Source: Suilimivivens sp009774465
GTDB taxonomy: Bacteria; Bacillota; Clostridia; Lachnospirales; Lachnospiraceae
Length of the DNA: 64,000 nucleotides
Direction: 5' to 3'
Assembly (NCBI GenBank): GCA_947382645.1
Contig: CANDAE010000001.1
Coordinates: 1 to 64,000, forward strand
In this document: in pieces, positions 45,820 to 54,570 of the stretch
How the letters are laid out: each line of letters opens with the position of its first letter
Numbering within the stretch: the first letter of the stretch is position 1
Program-made: the position numbers and the translations under genes
The notes under the pieces: generated by a model
Database searches by the model: none
The model's input: only the letters and a program-made list of their open reading frames with translations
Told to the model about the DNA's origin: nothing

Positions 45820-47592
45820 TTACTGCTCCTCCATCCACTCTTCCATATAATTTTCAATGATATAAAATGGCGCCGGTCCTGTTTCCAATAAAAATTTATG
45901 GAATTCTTTTACATCAAAATGCCTGCCCAGTTCTTTCTGTGCCATATCCTTAAGCTCAACAAATTGCAGATAACCTACAAAATAGCTTAAGTAATTGGCC
46001 GGTTCCTCTACCAGCGCATTAAATACATCATCTACAACATCCTCACCTTCAATTCCAAATTCCGCCAGGTAGTCCGCCAGATCATCCCTGTCCCATCCGT
46101 CATAATGAACGCCCATATCCGCATAAGCATAAAGTCCTAATGAAAGTGCAGTATTGGTGGATGCCACATCTGCCAGTCCCTCACTCATTCCCATGTAATC
46201 ATAGGAATATTCAAACTCTACATAAGTTGCCCATCCTTCTGAGTAACCATTATAAGACATAAGGCTGCGTATCAGAGGCATATCACTGGAATTGGTGTAG
46301 GCATTCTGATACAAATGTCCCGGGTACCCTTCATGAGCAAGGGTGGAATATAAATTCGTATCTTCCGTGTTTTTCTGAGCATTAATGTAAATAAGGTTAT
46401 TCTGCAAATCATCAATAGGGGTGGTCAGATAAAATGCCGGACTCATATGTTCTTCCATAGAAGGATGCACATATTTAATGGTATAATCAACAGCCGGCGG
46501 CTCGGGAAAATCTTCTTCAATCTTGTCTTTCAAGTCCTCCACGATTTCTTTCGGATCTCTCATCTCATACTCATAATCCATAAAATCATAATAAATCATG
46601 GGATCTTTCATGATCACATTCTGCATCAGTCTCATACGGTCATTCATAAAAGAATCTACTTTTCTCTGTAGTCTCTTAACAGACTCGTCAGAACCTGTTT
46701 TCACCCGGACCAGGTATTCATAATATTCCCTGCCGTCTTCATAATAACACAGTCCCAGTTCATTGGTTCCGGTTCCTTTCAGGCTGGTAAGGCCGTCAAT
46801 TAAGGTCTGATATCCTTCCACCACCTGGGTTGTTATAATATCGTAGTTTTCCTGAATGTATTCTTCCTTCTTTTCTTCCGTAAGTCCTTCAAACTCTTTA
46901 ATCTTATCCTCAAAAATTTCCAGCATGTAATTTTCTTCCGGATTGGCAATAAATTCTTCGCACTGGGCAATCACCTCGTCAGCCACATAATCCGCCATAA
47001 AAAGCCCGGCTTCCGATTTCTTTTCTTCAAATACAATAACTTCTTCATACATTTCGTCAATCTGTGAAATCAGTTCCAGATAATCCTGAATATCCTTTTC
47101 CGTGCGGAAGGTATATTCTGCAAGAATAACCGGAAGCTGCGACTGATATCCGCTGATTACGCCAAGCCACTCATCATACCAGGTCAAATCTGCAGCTGAA
47201 AGAGATGTCTCCACCGAATCTAATAGAATATCATAGGTAAGCCTTTGATCCTCTGTCAGCTTTTCACGGTTAAACTTAAGGAGCTGCGCCTTCATTTCCT
47301 CAAGTTCCCTGTAAGCTTCATCCACATCATCCGTAGAGTAATCTCCCAGCGTCACCTCATAATCCGTGATTCCGTAATCCTCCGGATGGGCCAGCGTATA
47401 GTGAAGATTAATGGTATTTCCCACAACATCTTCCAAAAATAAATTTTCTATATAAGCATCAAACCGCTCCGAATCTGATTCTTTGTTCCCAATTAAAACT
47501 ATCGCTCCTACAGCGCACAATATCATAATACAAACCAGAACTGCAATCAGGGCTATGACCTTGCCATTTGATTTTTTTGTTTCGTTTTCCAT
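45820..47592 (-). CDS. DUF885 family peptidase-like lipid- or membrane-anchored protein
   Basis: 590 residues. A cytoplasmic start, one membrane helix (about 10-32) and an extracellular helical domain. The family metal motif HEGYPGH lies near residue 420 (LAHEGYPGHLYQNAY), followed by YSEGWATYVEFE. These form a thermolysin-like HExxH-variant zinc site known in DUF885 proteins, some of which are peptidases. The gene is transcribed alone, convergent with the flippase. Substrate unknown. Confidence 0.88.
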   Translation of the reverse strand: MENETKKSNGKVIALIAVLVCIMILCAVGAIVLIGNKESDSERFDAYIENLFLEDVVGNTINLHYTLAHPEDYGITDYEVTLGDYSTDDVDEAYRELEEMKAQLLKFNREKLTEDQRLTYDILLDSVETSLSAADLTWYDEWLGVISGYQSQLPVILAEYTFRTEKDIQDYLELISQIDEMYEEVIVFEEKKSEAGLFMADYVADEVIAQCEEFIANPEENYMLEIFEDKIKEFEGLTEEKKEEYIQENYDIITTQVVEGYQTLIDGLTSLKGTGTNELGLCYYEDGREYYEYLVRVKTGSDESVKRLQRKVDSFMNDRMRLMQNVIMKDPMIYYDFMDYEYEMRDPKEIVEDLKDKIEEDFPEPPAVDYTIKYVHPSMEEHMSPAFYLTTPIDDLQNNLIYINAQKNTEDTNLYSTLAHEGYPGHLYQNAYTNSSDMPLIRSLMSYNGYSEGWATYVEFEYSYDYMGMSEGLADVASTNTALSLGLYAYADMGVHYDGWDRDDLADYLAEFGIEGEDVVDDVFNALVEEPANYLSYFVGYLQFVELKDMAQKELGRHFDVKEFHKFLLETGPAPFYIIENYMEEWMEEQ

Positions 47593-47660
47593 TCTTTATG
47601 AATCCTCCTGTCCCACTTTTTCCCTTTTACTGTCGTAAAGTAACCCTCATTAGTACTATG

Positions 47661-48869
47661 TTAACATAGCCGGCCTGTAGTTTCCAATAGGAAATCTGAT
47701 AAGTGCAGGATTTTTATTCCGTTAATATTTCCTGATGCAAGTTCATCCAGCGTTACAATATATTTGGGATAATGATCTTTGATCTCAAGCAAATTGGCCA
47801 CTTCCCTGTCAGATTCTTCAGGCAGGCTGCGGCATACCTGAACGTAAATGCGTTCATCCCGTTGTACTGCAACAAAATCAATTTCCTTTTTTTCATTTTT
47901 GCCAATATAAACCTGATATCCCCTTCTGCGAAGTTCAAAATAAACAATATTCTCAAGCATGGCAGTTACTGCTTTGGGGTTAAAACCCATAACACAATAT
48001 TTAAGCGAAGCATCAGCAAGATAAAATTTTTCCTGTGTTTTCAACACAGATTTTCCCTGCAGGTCATACCGTTGACAGCGGTAAATCACAAAAGCCTTCT
48101 CCAGCCATTCCAGATAATTATAAACTGACTCAACGCTCAGCGAACGCCCTTCGCTTTTCAAAAACTTTACGATTGCATTTGCTGAAAAAGTTTTTCCCAC
48201 ATTTTCAGCAATATATTTAACTACCCGATTGAATAATTCATAGTTTGTTATATTATGCCGCTTCGTTATATCATTTGTAATAGCAGAATGATAAATACCC
48301 TCTACGATCTGGTAAACTGTACGCTCATCAAAACTGCCAATGGCAGTGACCGGAAATCCGCCCAGACGGATGTATTCATATAAAAGCTCTTTCACAGAAT
48401 GGCCGCTGTTTTTTTTAAATTCCATATATTCTGCAAAAGACAAAGTAAATACCGGGATGGAAATATATCTGCCCGTCAAATAAGTAGAAATCTCACTTGA
48501 TAAAAGTTTGGAATTTGATCCTGTTACATAAATATCCGTATTTAAATTTTCCAGCAGGCTGTTAACAGCTTTTTCCCAGCCGGCTACTTCCTGTACTTCA
48601 TCCAGCAGTAAATAATAACATTCATCATCAATTATTTTTTCTTTAATCCCCTGGTACATCTCTTTATCGGTCATACCATCCTCATAATCTTCAGATGTAA
48701 ACCGCATGACAATGATATGGTTATCGTCAACACCACTCTTTATTAAATCTTCCCGCAGCATTTCCAAAATGGTAGATTTTCCGCAGCGTCTAATTCCTGC
48801 CAGTATTTTAACAAGTGGTACGTTTCGATAAGTTTTCAAAGTGTCTATATAGTACGGTCTGATAATCAT
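47661..48869 (-). CDS. AAA ATPase with DUF4143 domain
   Basis: 402 residues from ATG 48869 (AAAGGAG 7 bases upstream). N-terminal AAA_14 domain: GIRRCGKST (25-33), YLLLDEVQEVAGWEKAVNSL near 95-114, and ITGSNS-like VTGSNSKLLS. The C-terminal DUF4143 domain (about 195-400) includes YEYIRLGGFP, a winged-helix-like segment and a PD-(D/E)XK-like core, ELRRRGYQVYIGKNEKKEIDFVA. The family is common in Bacteroidetes and Firmicutes; its function is not known. It stands alone here. Confidence 0.92.
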   Translation of the reverse strand: MIIRPYYIDTLKTYRNVPLVKILAGIRRCGKSTILEMLREDLIKSGVDDNHIIVMRFTSEDYEDGMTDKEMYQGIKEKIIDDECYYLLLDEVQEVAGWEKAVNSLLENLNTDIYVTGSNSKLLSSEISTYLTGRYISIPVFTLSFAEYMEFKKNSGHSVKELLYEYIRLGGFPVTAIGSFDERTVYQIVEGIYHSAITNDITKRHNITNYELFNRVVKYIAENVGKTFSANAIVKFLKSEGRSLSVESVYNYLEWLEKAFVIYRCQRYDLQGKSVLKTQEKFYLADASLKYCVMGFNPKAVTAMLENIVYFELRRRGYQVYIGKNEKKEIDFVAVQRDERIYVQVCRSLPEESDREVANLLEIKDHYPKYIVTLDELASGNINGIKILHLSDFLLETTGRLC

Positions 48870-49232
48870 AATGTTTCTCCTTTTATTATCAGTATACCAG
48901 AAGAAGCCGTATATATTCAATATTTTTTACTTGATTTCAGCAAAAACCTTCCAAATATTATACTTTTTATCCAAATCTTACAGACAAAAATATTGCAGAC
49001 AAAAAATCACAGTTCATGATAATATGGATATATATCTTCATATTGCCCGTCTTTCATGCGAAATCCTCTGGGAATCGTCCCTCATGGCACGAATCCAAGT
49101 CTTTCAATGAAGCATATCATAATTTTATCTTATATTGTGGTAAAAAATACTTTGTTGCCGGGGTGCTCAGATCCGCGAATCCGTCAAATTCCAAAAGAAA
49201 GTATTATTGAAATTCAAATTTGAAAAATTATA
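48870..49232. other. AT-rich intergenic stretch, no gene seen
   Basis: The 360 bases between the divergent ATPase and tetR genes contain only short frames without ribosome sites. The left end carries the ATPase leader; the right end runs into the tetR promoter. A short repeat, AAATTCAAATTTGAA, near 49210-49224 is a weak palindrome of no clear role. Confidence 0.5.
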
Positions 49233-49278
49233 TTGACACAGTGTCAGTATATTGCTACAATATGTTTACACAGTGTCA
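49233..49278 (+). promoter_or_regulatory. tetR promoter with two TetR-type operators
   Basis: TTGACA (49233-49238), 17 bases, TACAAT (49256-49261). TGACACAGTGTCA (49234-49246) overlaps the -35 box and TTACACAGTGTCA (49266-49278) lies just behind the -10 box, 32 bases apart. These 13-bp palindromes are the usual size and form of TetR-family operators; autoregulation is the simple reading. Confidence 0.8.
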
Positions 49279-49305
49279 GAATACATTTATGAAAGAGGGT
49301 TTTTT

Positions 49306-49986
49306 ATGCCGAAAGGCTCACCGGAACTTACTGAAAGAAGAAAAAATGAAATCCTTGACGCCTGTAAAAAAATCTATAAAACACAGGGTTTCTATGGGGT
49401 AAATGTAAAAGAAATCAGCACCGAAATCAGTCTCACAAGACCTGCAATCTACAATTACTTTGAGACAAAGGAAGAAATCCTGTTAGGACTGCTTGCCAGA
49501 GAATATGAAATCTGGTGTGAAGAGCTGGAAGAGCTAATCCCACAGGCCTGTAAATGCAGCCGCGTAATGCTGGCAGAGAAAATTGCACATACGCTGGAAG
49601 AAAAAGAAATTCTTCTGCGTATTCTCAACATGAATCTTTTTGAAATAGAGCTGAACAGTCGTGTGGAACGCCTGGCAGAGTTCAAAAAACTATATCTGAG
49701 GGCTGTAACTGCCCTTTCGGATATCCTGCGCTCCCATATCCCCGGTATCTCCAATTCGGAGTGCAGCGACTTCTGCAACAGCTTTTGTGCATTTTTATTT
49801 GGCGTATATCCCTTCGCCTTCCATACGGAAAAGCAAAAGGAAGCAATGAAAATTGCAGGCGTGGAATTCAGGGAACCTACTATTTATCAAATGGTTTTAA
49901 AAGCCCTTATAAGGCTTATCCCAAGTCAAATGGATGCTTCGCATCCTGACTCATTGTTCACAGAAATAAATTGTAAGGAGGAATAA
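49306..49986 (+). CDS. TetR/AcrR family transcriptional regulator
   Basis: 226 residues from ATG 49306 (AGAGGG upstream; the frame start at 49252 lies inside the operator region). The HTH is TERRKNEILDACKKIYKTQGFYGVNVKEISTEISLTRPAIYNYFETKEEIL; key part VKEISTEISLTRPAIYNYF at about 30-48. The C-terminal helical ligand domain (about 70-220) is of the family found next to flavodoxins and nitroreductases. It is cotranscribed with the flavodoxin 4 bases downstream and should repress the pair. Confidence 0.93.
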   Translation: MPKGSPELTERRKNEILDACKKIYKTQGFYGVNVKEISTEISLTRPAIYNYFETKEEILLGLLAREYEIWCEELEELIPQACKCSRVMLAEKIAHTLEEKEILLRILNMNLFEIELNSRVERLAEFKKLYLRAVTALSDILRSHIPGISNSECSDFCNSFCAFLFGVYPFAFHTEKQKEAMKIAGVEFREPTIYQMVLKALIRLIPSQMDASHPDSLFTEINCKEE

Positions 49987-49990
49987 AGTA

Positions 49991-50473
49991 ATGAGCAAAG
50001 TATTAGTAACCTATTTCAGTGCCAGTGGAACAACCGCTAAATTAGCAGGTAATCTGGCAAAAGCTATTAATGCGGATCTGCATGAAATCCAGCCGGAAGT
50101 TCCCTATACAAATGCAGATTTGGACTGGATGAATAAAAAAAGCCGGAGCAGCGTGGAGATGAATGATAAATCTTTCCGCCCTGCCATTGCAAACAAAGTG
50201 GAAAACATGGCTGACTATGATACAATTTTTGTAGCCTTTCCCATCTGGTGGTATGTTGCGCCGACCATAATTAATTCTTTTTTAGAGCAGTATGATCTTA
50301 ATGGCAAAACCATTATACCCCTTGCAACCTCAGGAGGAAGCGGCATGGGCGGCACCAATCAGGCACTTGCCTCATCCTGCCCGGGCGCTGTTTTAAAGGA
50401 GGGCAAAGTATTTTCAGCAAATACGGATAAAAATACTTTAAAAACGTGGGCTGAAAATATACAAAATAAATAA
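49991..50473 (+). CDS. Flavodoxin
   Basis: 160 residues, long-chain-like flavodoxin_4 type. The FMN phosphate loop is YFSASGTTAKLA (8-19), aromatic and loop residues are in FPIWWYVAPTIINSFLEQYDLNGKTIIPLATSGGSGMGG (key part FPIWWYVAP near 77). Carries electrons or reduces small molecules in the cytoplasm. GGAGG lies 8 bases before the ATG. Control by the adjacent TetR protein suggests induction by a redox-active or toxic compound. Confidence 0.93.
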   Translation: MSKVLVTYFSASGTTAKLAGNLAKAINADLHEIQPEVPYTNADLDWMNKKSRSSVEMNDKSFRPAIANKVENMADYDTIFVAFPIWWYVAPTIINSFLEQYDLNGKTIIPLATSGGSGMGGTNQALASSCPGAVLKEGKVFSANTDKNTLKTWAENIQNK

Positions 50474-50602
50474 TCTTTTAATTATTCCAAACATGACTAT
50501 TACCCCTTGAATTTGCATTTATCACATACCTGACGCAAACTCTTCCTTTAACAAAGGTAAAATGATATAATAAATCAAATTGACATATTGAGGAGATAAG
50601 GT

Positions 50603-51361
50603 ATGAATATTAATAACTATAAGACGTTTGTTTCGGCAGAAACCATGATGGGACCAAACAGCGTAAGAATATTGGCAGAATTACTTGACAAATATCCTTT
50701 ACATCCTGCTCCAGAGGATATGATCCTCGATTTAGGATGTGGAACGGGGCTGACAAGCTTTATCATCGCCAAAGAAACGGGAGCGAAAATTTATGCAAAT
50801 GATTTATGGGTAAGCGCAGAAGAAAACAGGAAACGGTTTGCTGAATGGGGTGTTGGAGAACAGGTAATACCTGTTTGTGAAGATGCGAACAATCTTCATT
50901 TTGAAGGAAAGAAGTTCCGTGCTCTGATCAGTATCGATTCTTATCATTATTTTGCAGGCAGCAGAGGATTTTTTCAGGAAAAGATATTGCCATTTATAAA
51001 AGATAATGGAGAGGTATTAATTGGAATCCCCGGTCTGAAGGATGAATATACCGACCGTGCCAAAGAACTTCTCTTCAACTGGCTTGGAGATGATGCCTAT
51101 ATGTTCAAAAGTCCAAAACTCTGGAAAGAGCTTATCGGCAGCGGCGATAGAATCGAGTTGGTAGAAACATGGGAAATGGACTGTTTCAACAAAGCATGGA
51201 ACGATTGGCTTGCAACAGATAATGAATTCGCGCTTGGCGACAGACAACATTTTGAGTCAATTATCAAACCGTATACCTGTTTTGTGGGCATTTATGTCAA
51301 GATAAAAAACGCAATTAAGGACAGGCAACTTCTTGAAGAGACAGGTAAAGATGAGGAATAG
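50603..51361 (+). CDS. SAM-dependent methyltransferase
   Basis: 252 residues, class I methyltransferase. Motif I is ILDLGCGTGLTSFIIAKETGA near 41-61 (D-L-G-C-G-T-G), the acidic residue for the ribose is in IYANDLWV, and a post-core ALISIDSYHYF near 110. It resembles UbiE/cyclopropane-synthase-like small-molecule methyltransferases common in Clostridia. GAGGAG lies 8 bases before the ATG. Substrate unknown. A TATA-rich promoter (GGTAAAATGATATAATAA) precedes it. Confidence 0.9.
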   Translation: MNINNYKTFVSAETMMGPNSVRILAELLDKYPLHPAPEDMILDLGCGTGLTSFIIAKETGAKIYANDLWVSAEENRKRFAEWGVGEQVIPVCEDANNLHFEGKKFRALISIDSYHYFAGSRGFFQEKILPFIKDNGEVLIGIPGLKDEYTDRAKELLFNWLGDDAYMFKSPKLWKELIGSGDRIELVETWEMDCFNKAWNDWLATDNEFALGDRQHFESIIKPYTCFVGIYVKIKNAIKDRQLLEETGKDEE

Positions 51362-51406
51362 TTAATTGTAATTGGTATAAGAAAAATCGTATGGAGGACA
51401 TGATAT

Positions 51407-51784
51407 ATGTGGTTTTGGTGGTTTATGCTTATCTGTGATTTGCTGATTCCTCTTTTAATGCTTTTTGCTGGCAGAATGATGTGGAAACATACGCCGAAAA
51501 ATATCAATGGAGCTATTGGTTACAGAACCAGTCGTTCCATGAAAAACATGGACACATGGAAATTTGCCAACAATCATTGCGGAAAAAGTTGGTGCAAAAT
51601 CGGTAAAATTATGTTATTTCCAAGTATTATTTTACATCTTCCGTTTTATGGACGTTCGATAGAAGTCATTGGAACATTTGGAGCAATACTTTGCACAATA
51701 CAGGTTATTATTTTACTGATATCAATTCTTCCGACAGAAAAAGCCCTGAAAAGGAACTTTACTGAGACTGGAGTACCAAAATAG
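51407..51784 (+). CDS. SdpI family membrane protein
   Basis: 125 residues with three membrane helices. N-G-A-I-G-Y-R-T-S-R-S-M-K-N and D-T-W-K-F-A-N-N-H-C-G-K (about 37-64) are the conserved SdpI/YhfL core. In Bacillus, SdpI gives immunity to the SdpC toxin; most members have no known role. GGAGG precedes the ATG, 45 bases behind the methyltransferase, so they may form an operon. Confidence 0.85.
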   Translation: MWFWWFMLICDLLIPLLMLFAGRMMWKHTPKNINGAIGYRTSRSMKNMDTWKFANNHCGKSWCKIGKIMLFPSIILHLPFYGRSIEVIGTFGAILCTIQVIILLISILPTEKALKRNFTETGVPK

Positions 51785-51939
51785 ATGTTCAATATTTGAA
51801 TCAACAGAAACGGGAATTTGTTGCAGCTGTTCCACAAAAGGTCTGACGGACTCCGGCCTGCGTTTACCGAGAACACGGAAGATTTCCGGCACTTCCATCC
51901 TTACCTTTGCCCAGATAAAAAAACTGTATCGGTAGGATC

Positions 51940-52047
51940 AAGTGATGGCGCGTTATTCACGATTTTATCACCTGCCACATCAAACCATGCATGAGGTTCT
52001 CCCTCACACGACTTTCACCCGTTAGAACGTGTGCCCACCGGGCACAC
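51940..52047 (-). mobile_element. 5' relic of a group II intron (group IIC-like)
   Basis: Read on the minus strand from 52047, the sequence starts GTGTGCCCGGTGGGCACAC, then TTCTAACGGGTGAAAGTC and a GAGGGAGAACCTC hairpin. This is the GUGYG 5' end and early domain I of a bacterial group II intron. No reverse transcriptase and no domain V/VI end are found in the 51785-52145 stretch, so only the 5' part remains. It begins three bases behind a terminator stem (52051-52081), the preferred site of group IIC introns. The stretch 51785-51940 holds no gene I recognise. Confidence 0.6.
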
Positions 52048-52048
52048 C

Positions 52049-52083
52049 AAAAGGGGCACATCAATTTCCCGACAGCCCCTTAT
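52049..52083 (-). terminator. Terminator stem invaded by the group II intron relic
   Basis: AAGGGGC (52051-52057) pairs with GCCCCTT (52075-52081), followed by TTTTG on the minus strand and then the intron 5' end. It lies 65 bases behind the stop of the 52146-52493 gene, whose terminator it probably is. Confidence 0.6.
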
Positions 52084-52145
52084 TATATGATGTTCATTCA
52101 GCTTATATGTAATATTATTGTGTTTGAAAGCAGGAAATAAATTTA

Positions 52146-52493
52146 CTAAAACACTCTCTCGCCCAGATATTTGTCATGGGGCATTATCAAGCATCTTTCA
52201 ATGGCTTTCCAATAGCTTTCATAAAGATTTTTTTGCGCAATGCCATAATTTTCCTTCGTATCAAATTCCCAATAAAGCATATATTTTACACTTTTTACAA
52301 TGCGGGTAATTTTTTTAGGCGGAAGTCCTTCTTTGATTTGATCCATGTCTATATGATACTCTCTTTTCACAAAGCGAAATAAAAGCAATCCCTCCTGGCT
52401 TTCCAAAAAACTTTTGGCTTCAAGCATTAATCCTTCAAACTCTTCCACCTTCTGTGGTTTAACTTGATAAATACAAATTTCAGTAAATGACAT
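52146..52493 (-). CDS. ABM/EthD-like small dimeric alpha-beta barrel protein
   Basis: 115 residues from ATG 52493 (AAAGGAG, 6 bases). The start SFTEICIYQVKPQKVEEFEGLMLEAKSFLESQEGLLLFRF is the beta-alpha pattern of antibiotic-biosynthesis-monooxygenase-like domains, with Y-M-L-Y-W-E-F-D near the second half. Such proteins bind small hydrophobic molecules or degrade haem, but no catalytic residue is certain here. It is the last gene of a minus-strand run with the DUF3788-like and HAD genes. Confidence 0.65.
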   Translation of the reverse strand: MSFTEICIYQVKPQKVEEFEGLMLEAKSFLESQEGLLLFRFVKREYHIDMDQIKEGLPPKKITRIVKSVKYMLYWEFDTKENYGIAQKNLYESYWKAIERCLIMPHDKYLGERVF

Positions 52494-52531
52494 AAAGCTC
52501 CTTTCTGTCAACAAAACATTTCTACAGGAAA

Positions 52532-52951
52532 TTAACTATTTCTGCGAATTTTAATTAATCGTAATACATCATTATACAGGCTTTCTTTATCCTCTAAATC
52601 AATCATTAGCCATCTTTGTCCATTTCCTTCCTGTGTTTGTTGATAAATATCATATAATTCAACAGTGCATTCCGGCAGTATTTCTTCAACAAACGGTTTT
52701 TCTTTTGCCCCAATAACTATCATAATTTTAAAATAGCATTCTTTAGGATATATGGTACATAATGTTTTTCCTGCTTTTTTAAATTTAATATTCCAGCCTC
52801 TTTCCCAACTGCATGAACTGTATTCTATTTTTTCATTGCATTTATAAGCGTCTTTAACTTCTGAACAAAATTGCATAAAAACAGGATTTCCAACATATTC
52901 GCTTATTTCCTTAATGGTAGGACAATAATTTTTATCCTGTAAATCAATCAT
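52532..52951 (-). CDS. DUF3788 family protein
   Basis: About 139 residues from ATG 52951 (AAAGGA upstream) or 151 from 52987. Pattern SEYVGNPVFMQFCSEVKDAY, then W-E-R-G-W-N-I-K-F-K-K-A-G-K-T-L-C-T-I-Y-P, then a C-terminal KESLYNDVLRLIKIR, all typical of DUF3788, a small cytoplasmic family of unknown function with a YdhG/DUF1801-like fold. It lies 43 bases behind the HAD gene and 38 before the ABM-like gene. Confidence 0.8.
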   Translation of the reverse strand: MIDLQDKNYCPTIKEISEYVGNPVFMQFCSEVKDAYKCNEKIEYSSCSWERGWNIKFKKAGKTLCTIYPKECYFKIMIVIGAKEKPFVEEILPECTVELYDIYQQTQEGNGQRWLMIDLEDKESLYNDVLRLIKIRRNS

Positions 52952-52994
52952 ATTGATACATTCCTTTCCACAATCGTTATCTGACATATCATCT

Positions 52995-53777
52995 TCATAA
53001 GGTATTGATCCATTTATCCAGATAAACAGCTACACCATCCTCTTCATTTGAAAGTGTTATATCATCAGCAATGTCTTTGACCTCCTGTACTGCATTTCCC
53101 ATCGCCACGCCGGTTCCACATATTTTTAACATACCTATATCTGCATAATCATCTCCAAAAGCAACAATTTCCGATATATCTGCATGACATGCTTCACATA
53201 CTGCCAATATTGCTTTTTCCTTTGTAATCCTGCTTTTCGTAAACTTATACCAATCACCATCAGAAAAATGCTGACTGTCAAGTTCTGAAAAATATTCACA
53301 TAATTTTTGTGCCAGACTGGACCTGGATATTTCAACGCATATCTTCAAAGCTTCATGCTTAAAGTCCGTGAAATCCGTATATATGCTGTCTCCCCAGCTT
53401 TTATCCTGCTTTTTGGGATTGGTTTTATAATTCCAGTAATGTGCATCTAATGTATCAACCGTAATTTCACAATCCATACCACATATTTTTCTTGCCGCTT
53501 CAATAAAGTCTTTTGTTTCTATTACTGAAAAAGAAGAGGAACAGATGATTTTTTCGTTTACCCGTACCAGTGCCCCGCCACTGGAAATAAGAATGTCCGG
53601 CTTCATTTCTCTTAAAAAGCACAGACAATTTTGTTCACTCCTTGATGTTGAAATACCGATTAAATACCCACATTCTTTACATTTGGATAATATTTCCAGA
53701 GTATATTCAGATAAAGTTTTATCATTTCTTAGTAAAGTGCCATCTAAATCGAAAAGTAATATATGAGGATTTCCCAT
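52995..53777 (-). CDS. Cof-type HAD hydrolase
   Basis: 260 residues from ATG 53777, with GGAGG 8 bases before. HAD type IIB (Cof): motif I LLFDLDGTLLRND (6-18), motif II ISTSRSEQ near 42, Lys of motif III near 187 (KSRITKEKAI), motif IV VAFGDDYADIGML near 205. These phosphatases act on sugar or nucleotide phosphates, e.g. FMN or PLP. Start of the minus-strand three-gene run. Confidence 0.92.
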   Translation of the reverse strand: MGNPHILLFDLDGTLLRNDKTLSEYTLEILSKCKECGYLIGISTSRSEQNCLCFLREMKPDILISSGGALVRVNEKIICSSSFSVIETKDFIEAARKICGMDCEITVDTLDAHYWNYKTNPKKQDKSWGDSIYTDFTDFKHEALKICVEISRSSLAQKLCEYFSELDSQHFSDGDWYKFTKSRITKEKAILAVCEACHADISEIVAFGDDYADIGMLKICGTGVAMGNAVQEVKDIADDITLSNEEDGVAVYLDKWINTL

Positions 53778-53993
53778 TATATGTCCTCCAAAAGCCAAAC
53801 TCTTTAAACAATATGTCATAAATTTATAGTAACATATTCTTTGATATTAAGCATTAAGAATTATTTGCCCAGGTCCAAAAATTAACTATTCATCAATTCA
53901 GGAATTATACTGTTTTGTATTGTGCGGTTGTTCCATATAGAGTAAAATTAAATACACAAGGCAATTAGAATTTGCCAGAAAAGGAGAACAGAC

Positions 53994-54416
53994 ATGCAGA
54001 TTGTACCGACACTAAATTTTGGAGGGAATTGCCGGGAAGCAATTCAAATGTATGAAAAAGCGTTTAATGGAAAGATTAGTTGTATGATTACATATGGAGA
54101 AGCGAATGATCCGGCATATATGCCGCTGCTTCAGGAAAACCAAAAAGAATACATATACCATTCGGAACTTGTATTGGATAATCAAAGAATCATTATGAGT
54201 GACCATGTGGATATTGAATTTCAAACATGCTATTCAAATTTTCTCACGATTATGTATGATACAAAAGAAGAAGTGCAAAGAGCATATGAAATCATGAAAG
54301 AAGGAAGCAAGACAATATATCAAATGGAAGCAACACCCTACAGCTCCTGCCGGGTTGTTTTTGTTGATAAGTTTGGAATTCGTTGGGGAATTATGACCGA
54401 GCAGACAGAGCGCTGA
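53994..54416 (+). CDS. VOC family protein (PhnB/glyoxalase-like)
   Basis: 140 residues. Paired beta-alpha-beta modules: MQIVPTLNFGGNCREAIQMYEKAFNGKI at the start and Y-S-S-C-R-V-V-F-V-D-K-F-G-I-R-W-G-I-M at the end, as in PhnB-like VOC proteins. GGAG lies 9 bases before the ATG. Possible role in handling a small toxic molecule; the substrate is not visible. It is the last ordinary gene before the attachment-site repeats; a hairpin GCTGATT/AATCAGC follows its stop. Confidence 0.88.
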   Translation: MQIVPTLNFGGNCREAIQMYEKAFNGKISCMITYGEANDPAYMPLLQENQKEYIYHSELVLDNQRIIMSDHVDIEFQTCYSNFLTIMYDTKEEVQRAYEIMKEGSKTIYQMEATPYSSCRVVFVDKFGIRWGIMTEQTER

Positions 54417-54451
54417 TTTTGAATCAGCATTCAAAAGATTTCCTTTTTTAA

Positions 54452-54474
54452 ACTGCGGAAGATGGGACTTGAAC
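54452..54474. repeat. Attachment-site-like repeat copy 1 (tRNA 3' end)
   Basis: Contains GCGGAAGATGGGACTTGAA; the minus strand reads TTCAAGTCCCATCTTCCGC plus A. That is T-loop TTCAAGT, T-stem CCCAT and acceptor CTTCCGC of a tRNA 3' end. A TTTCCTTTTTT run lies on its left, as behind a tRNA. It is the leftmost of three copies and probably the original chromosomal junction. Confidence 0.75.
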
Positions 54475-54495
54475 AAGAATACCCGTTTTAAGGTT

Positions 54496-54548
54496 TTGAC
54501 TGTGTGATTGCTTTGAGTATAGTAAAATGATGCAATAAGACAAAGCAG
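54496..54548 (+). promoter_or_regulatory. Promoter block of island 1
   Basis: TTGACT (54496-54501), 16 bases, TATAGT (54518-54523). The segment GTAAAATGATGCAATAAGA (54522-54540) recurs at 56057-56075 before the first gene of island 2. Related blocks stand before 50603 and 55258. Confidence 0.55.
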
Positions 54549-54570
54549 GATTTGCGGGAAAGATTACAGT

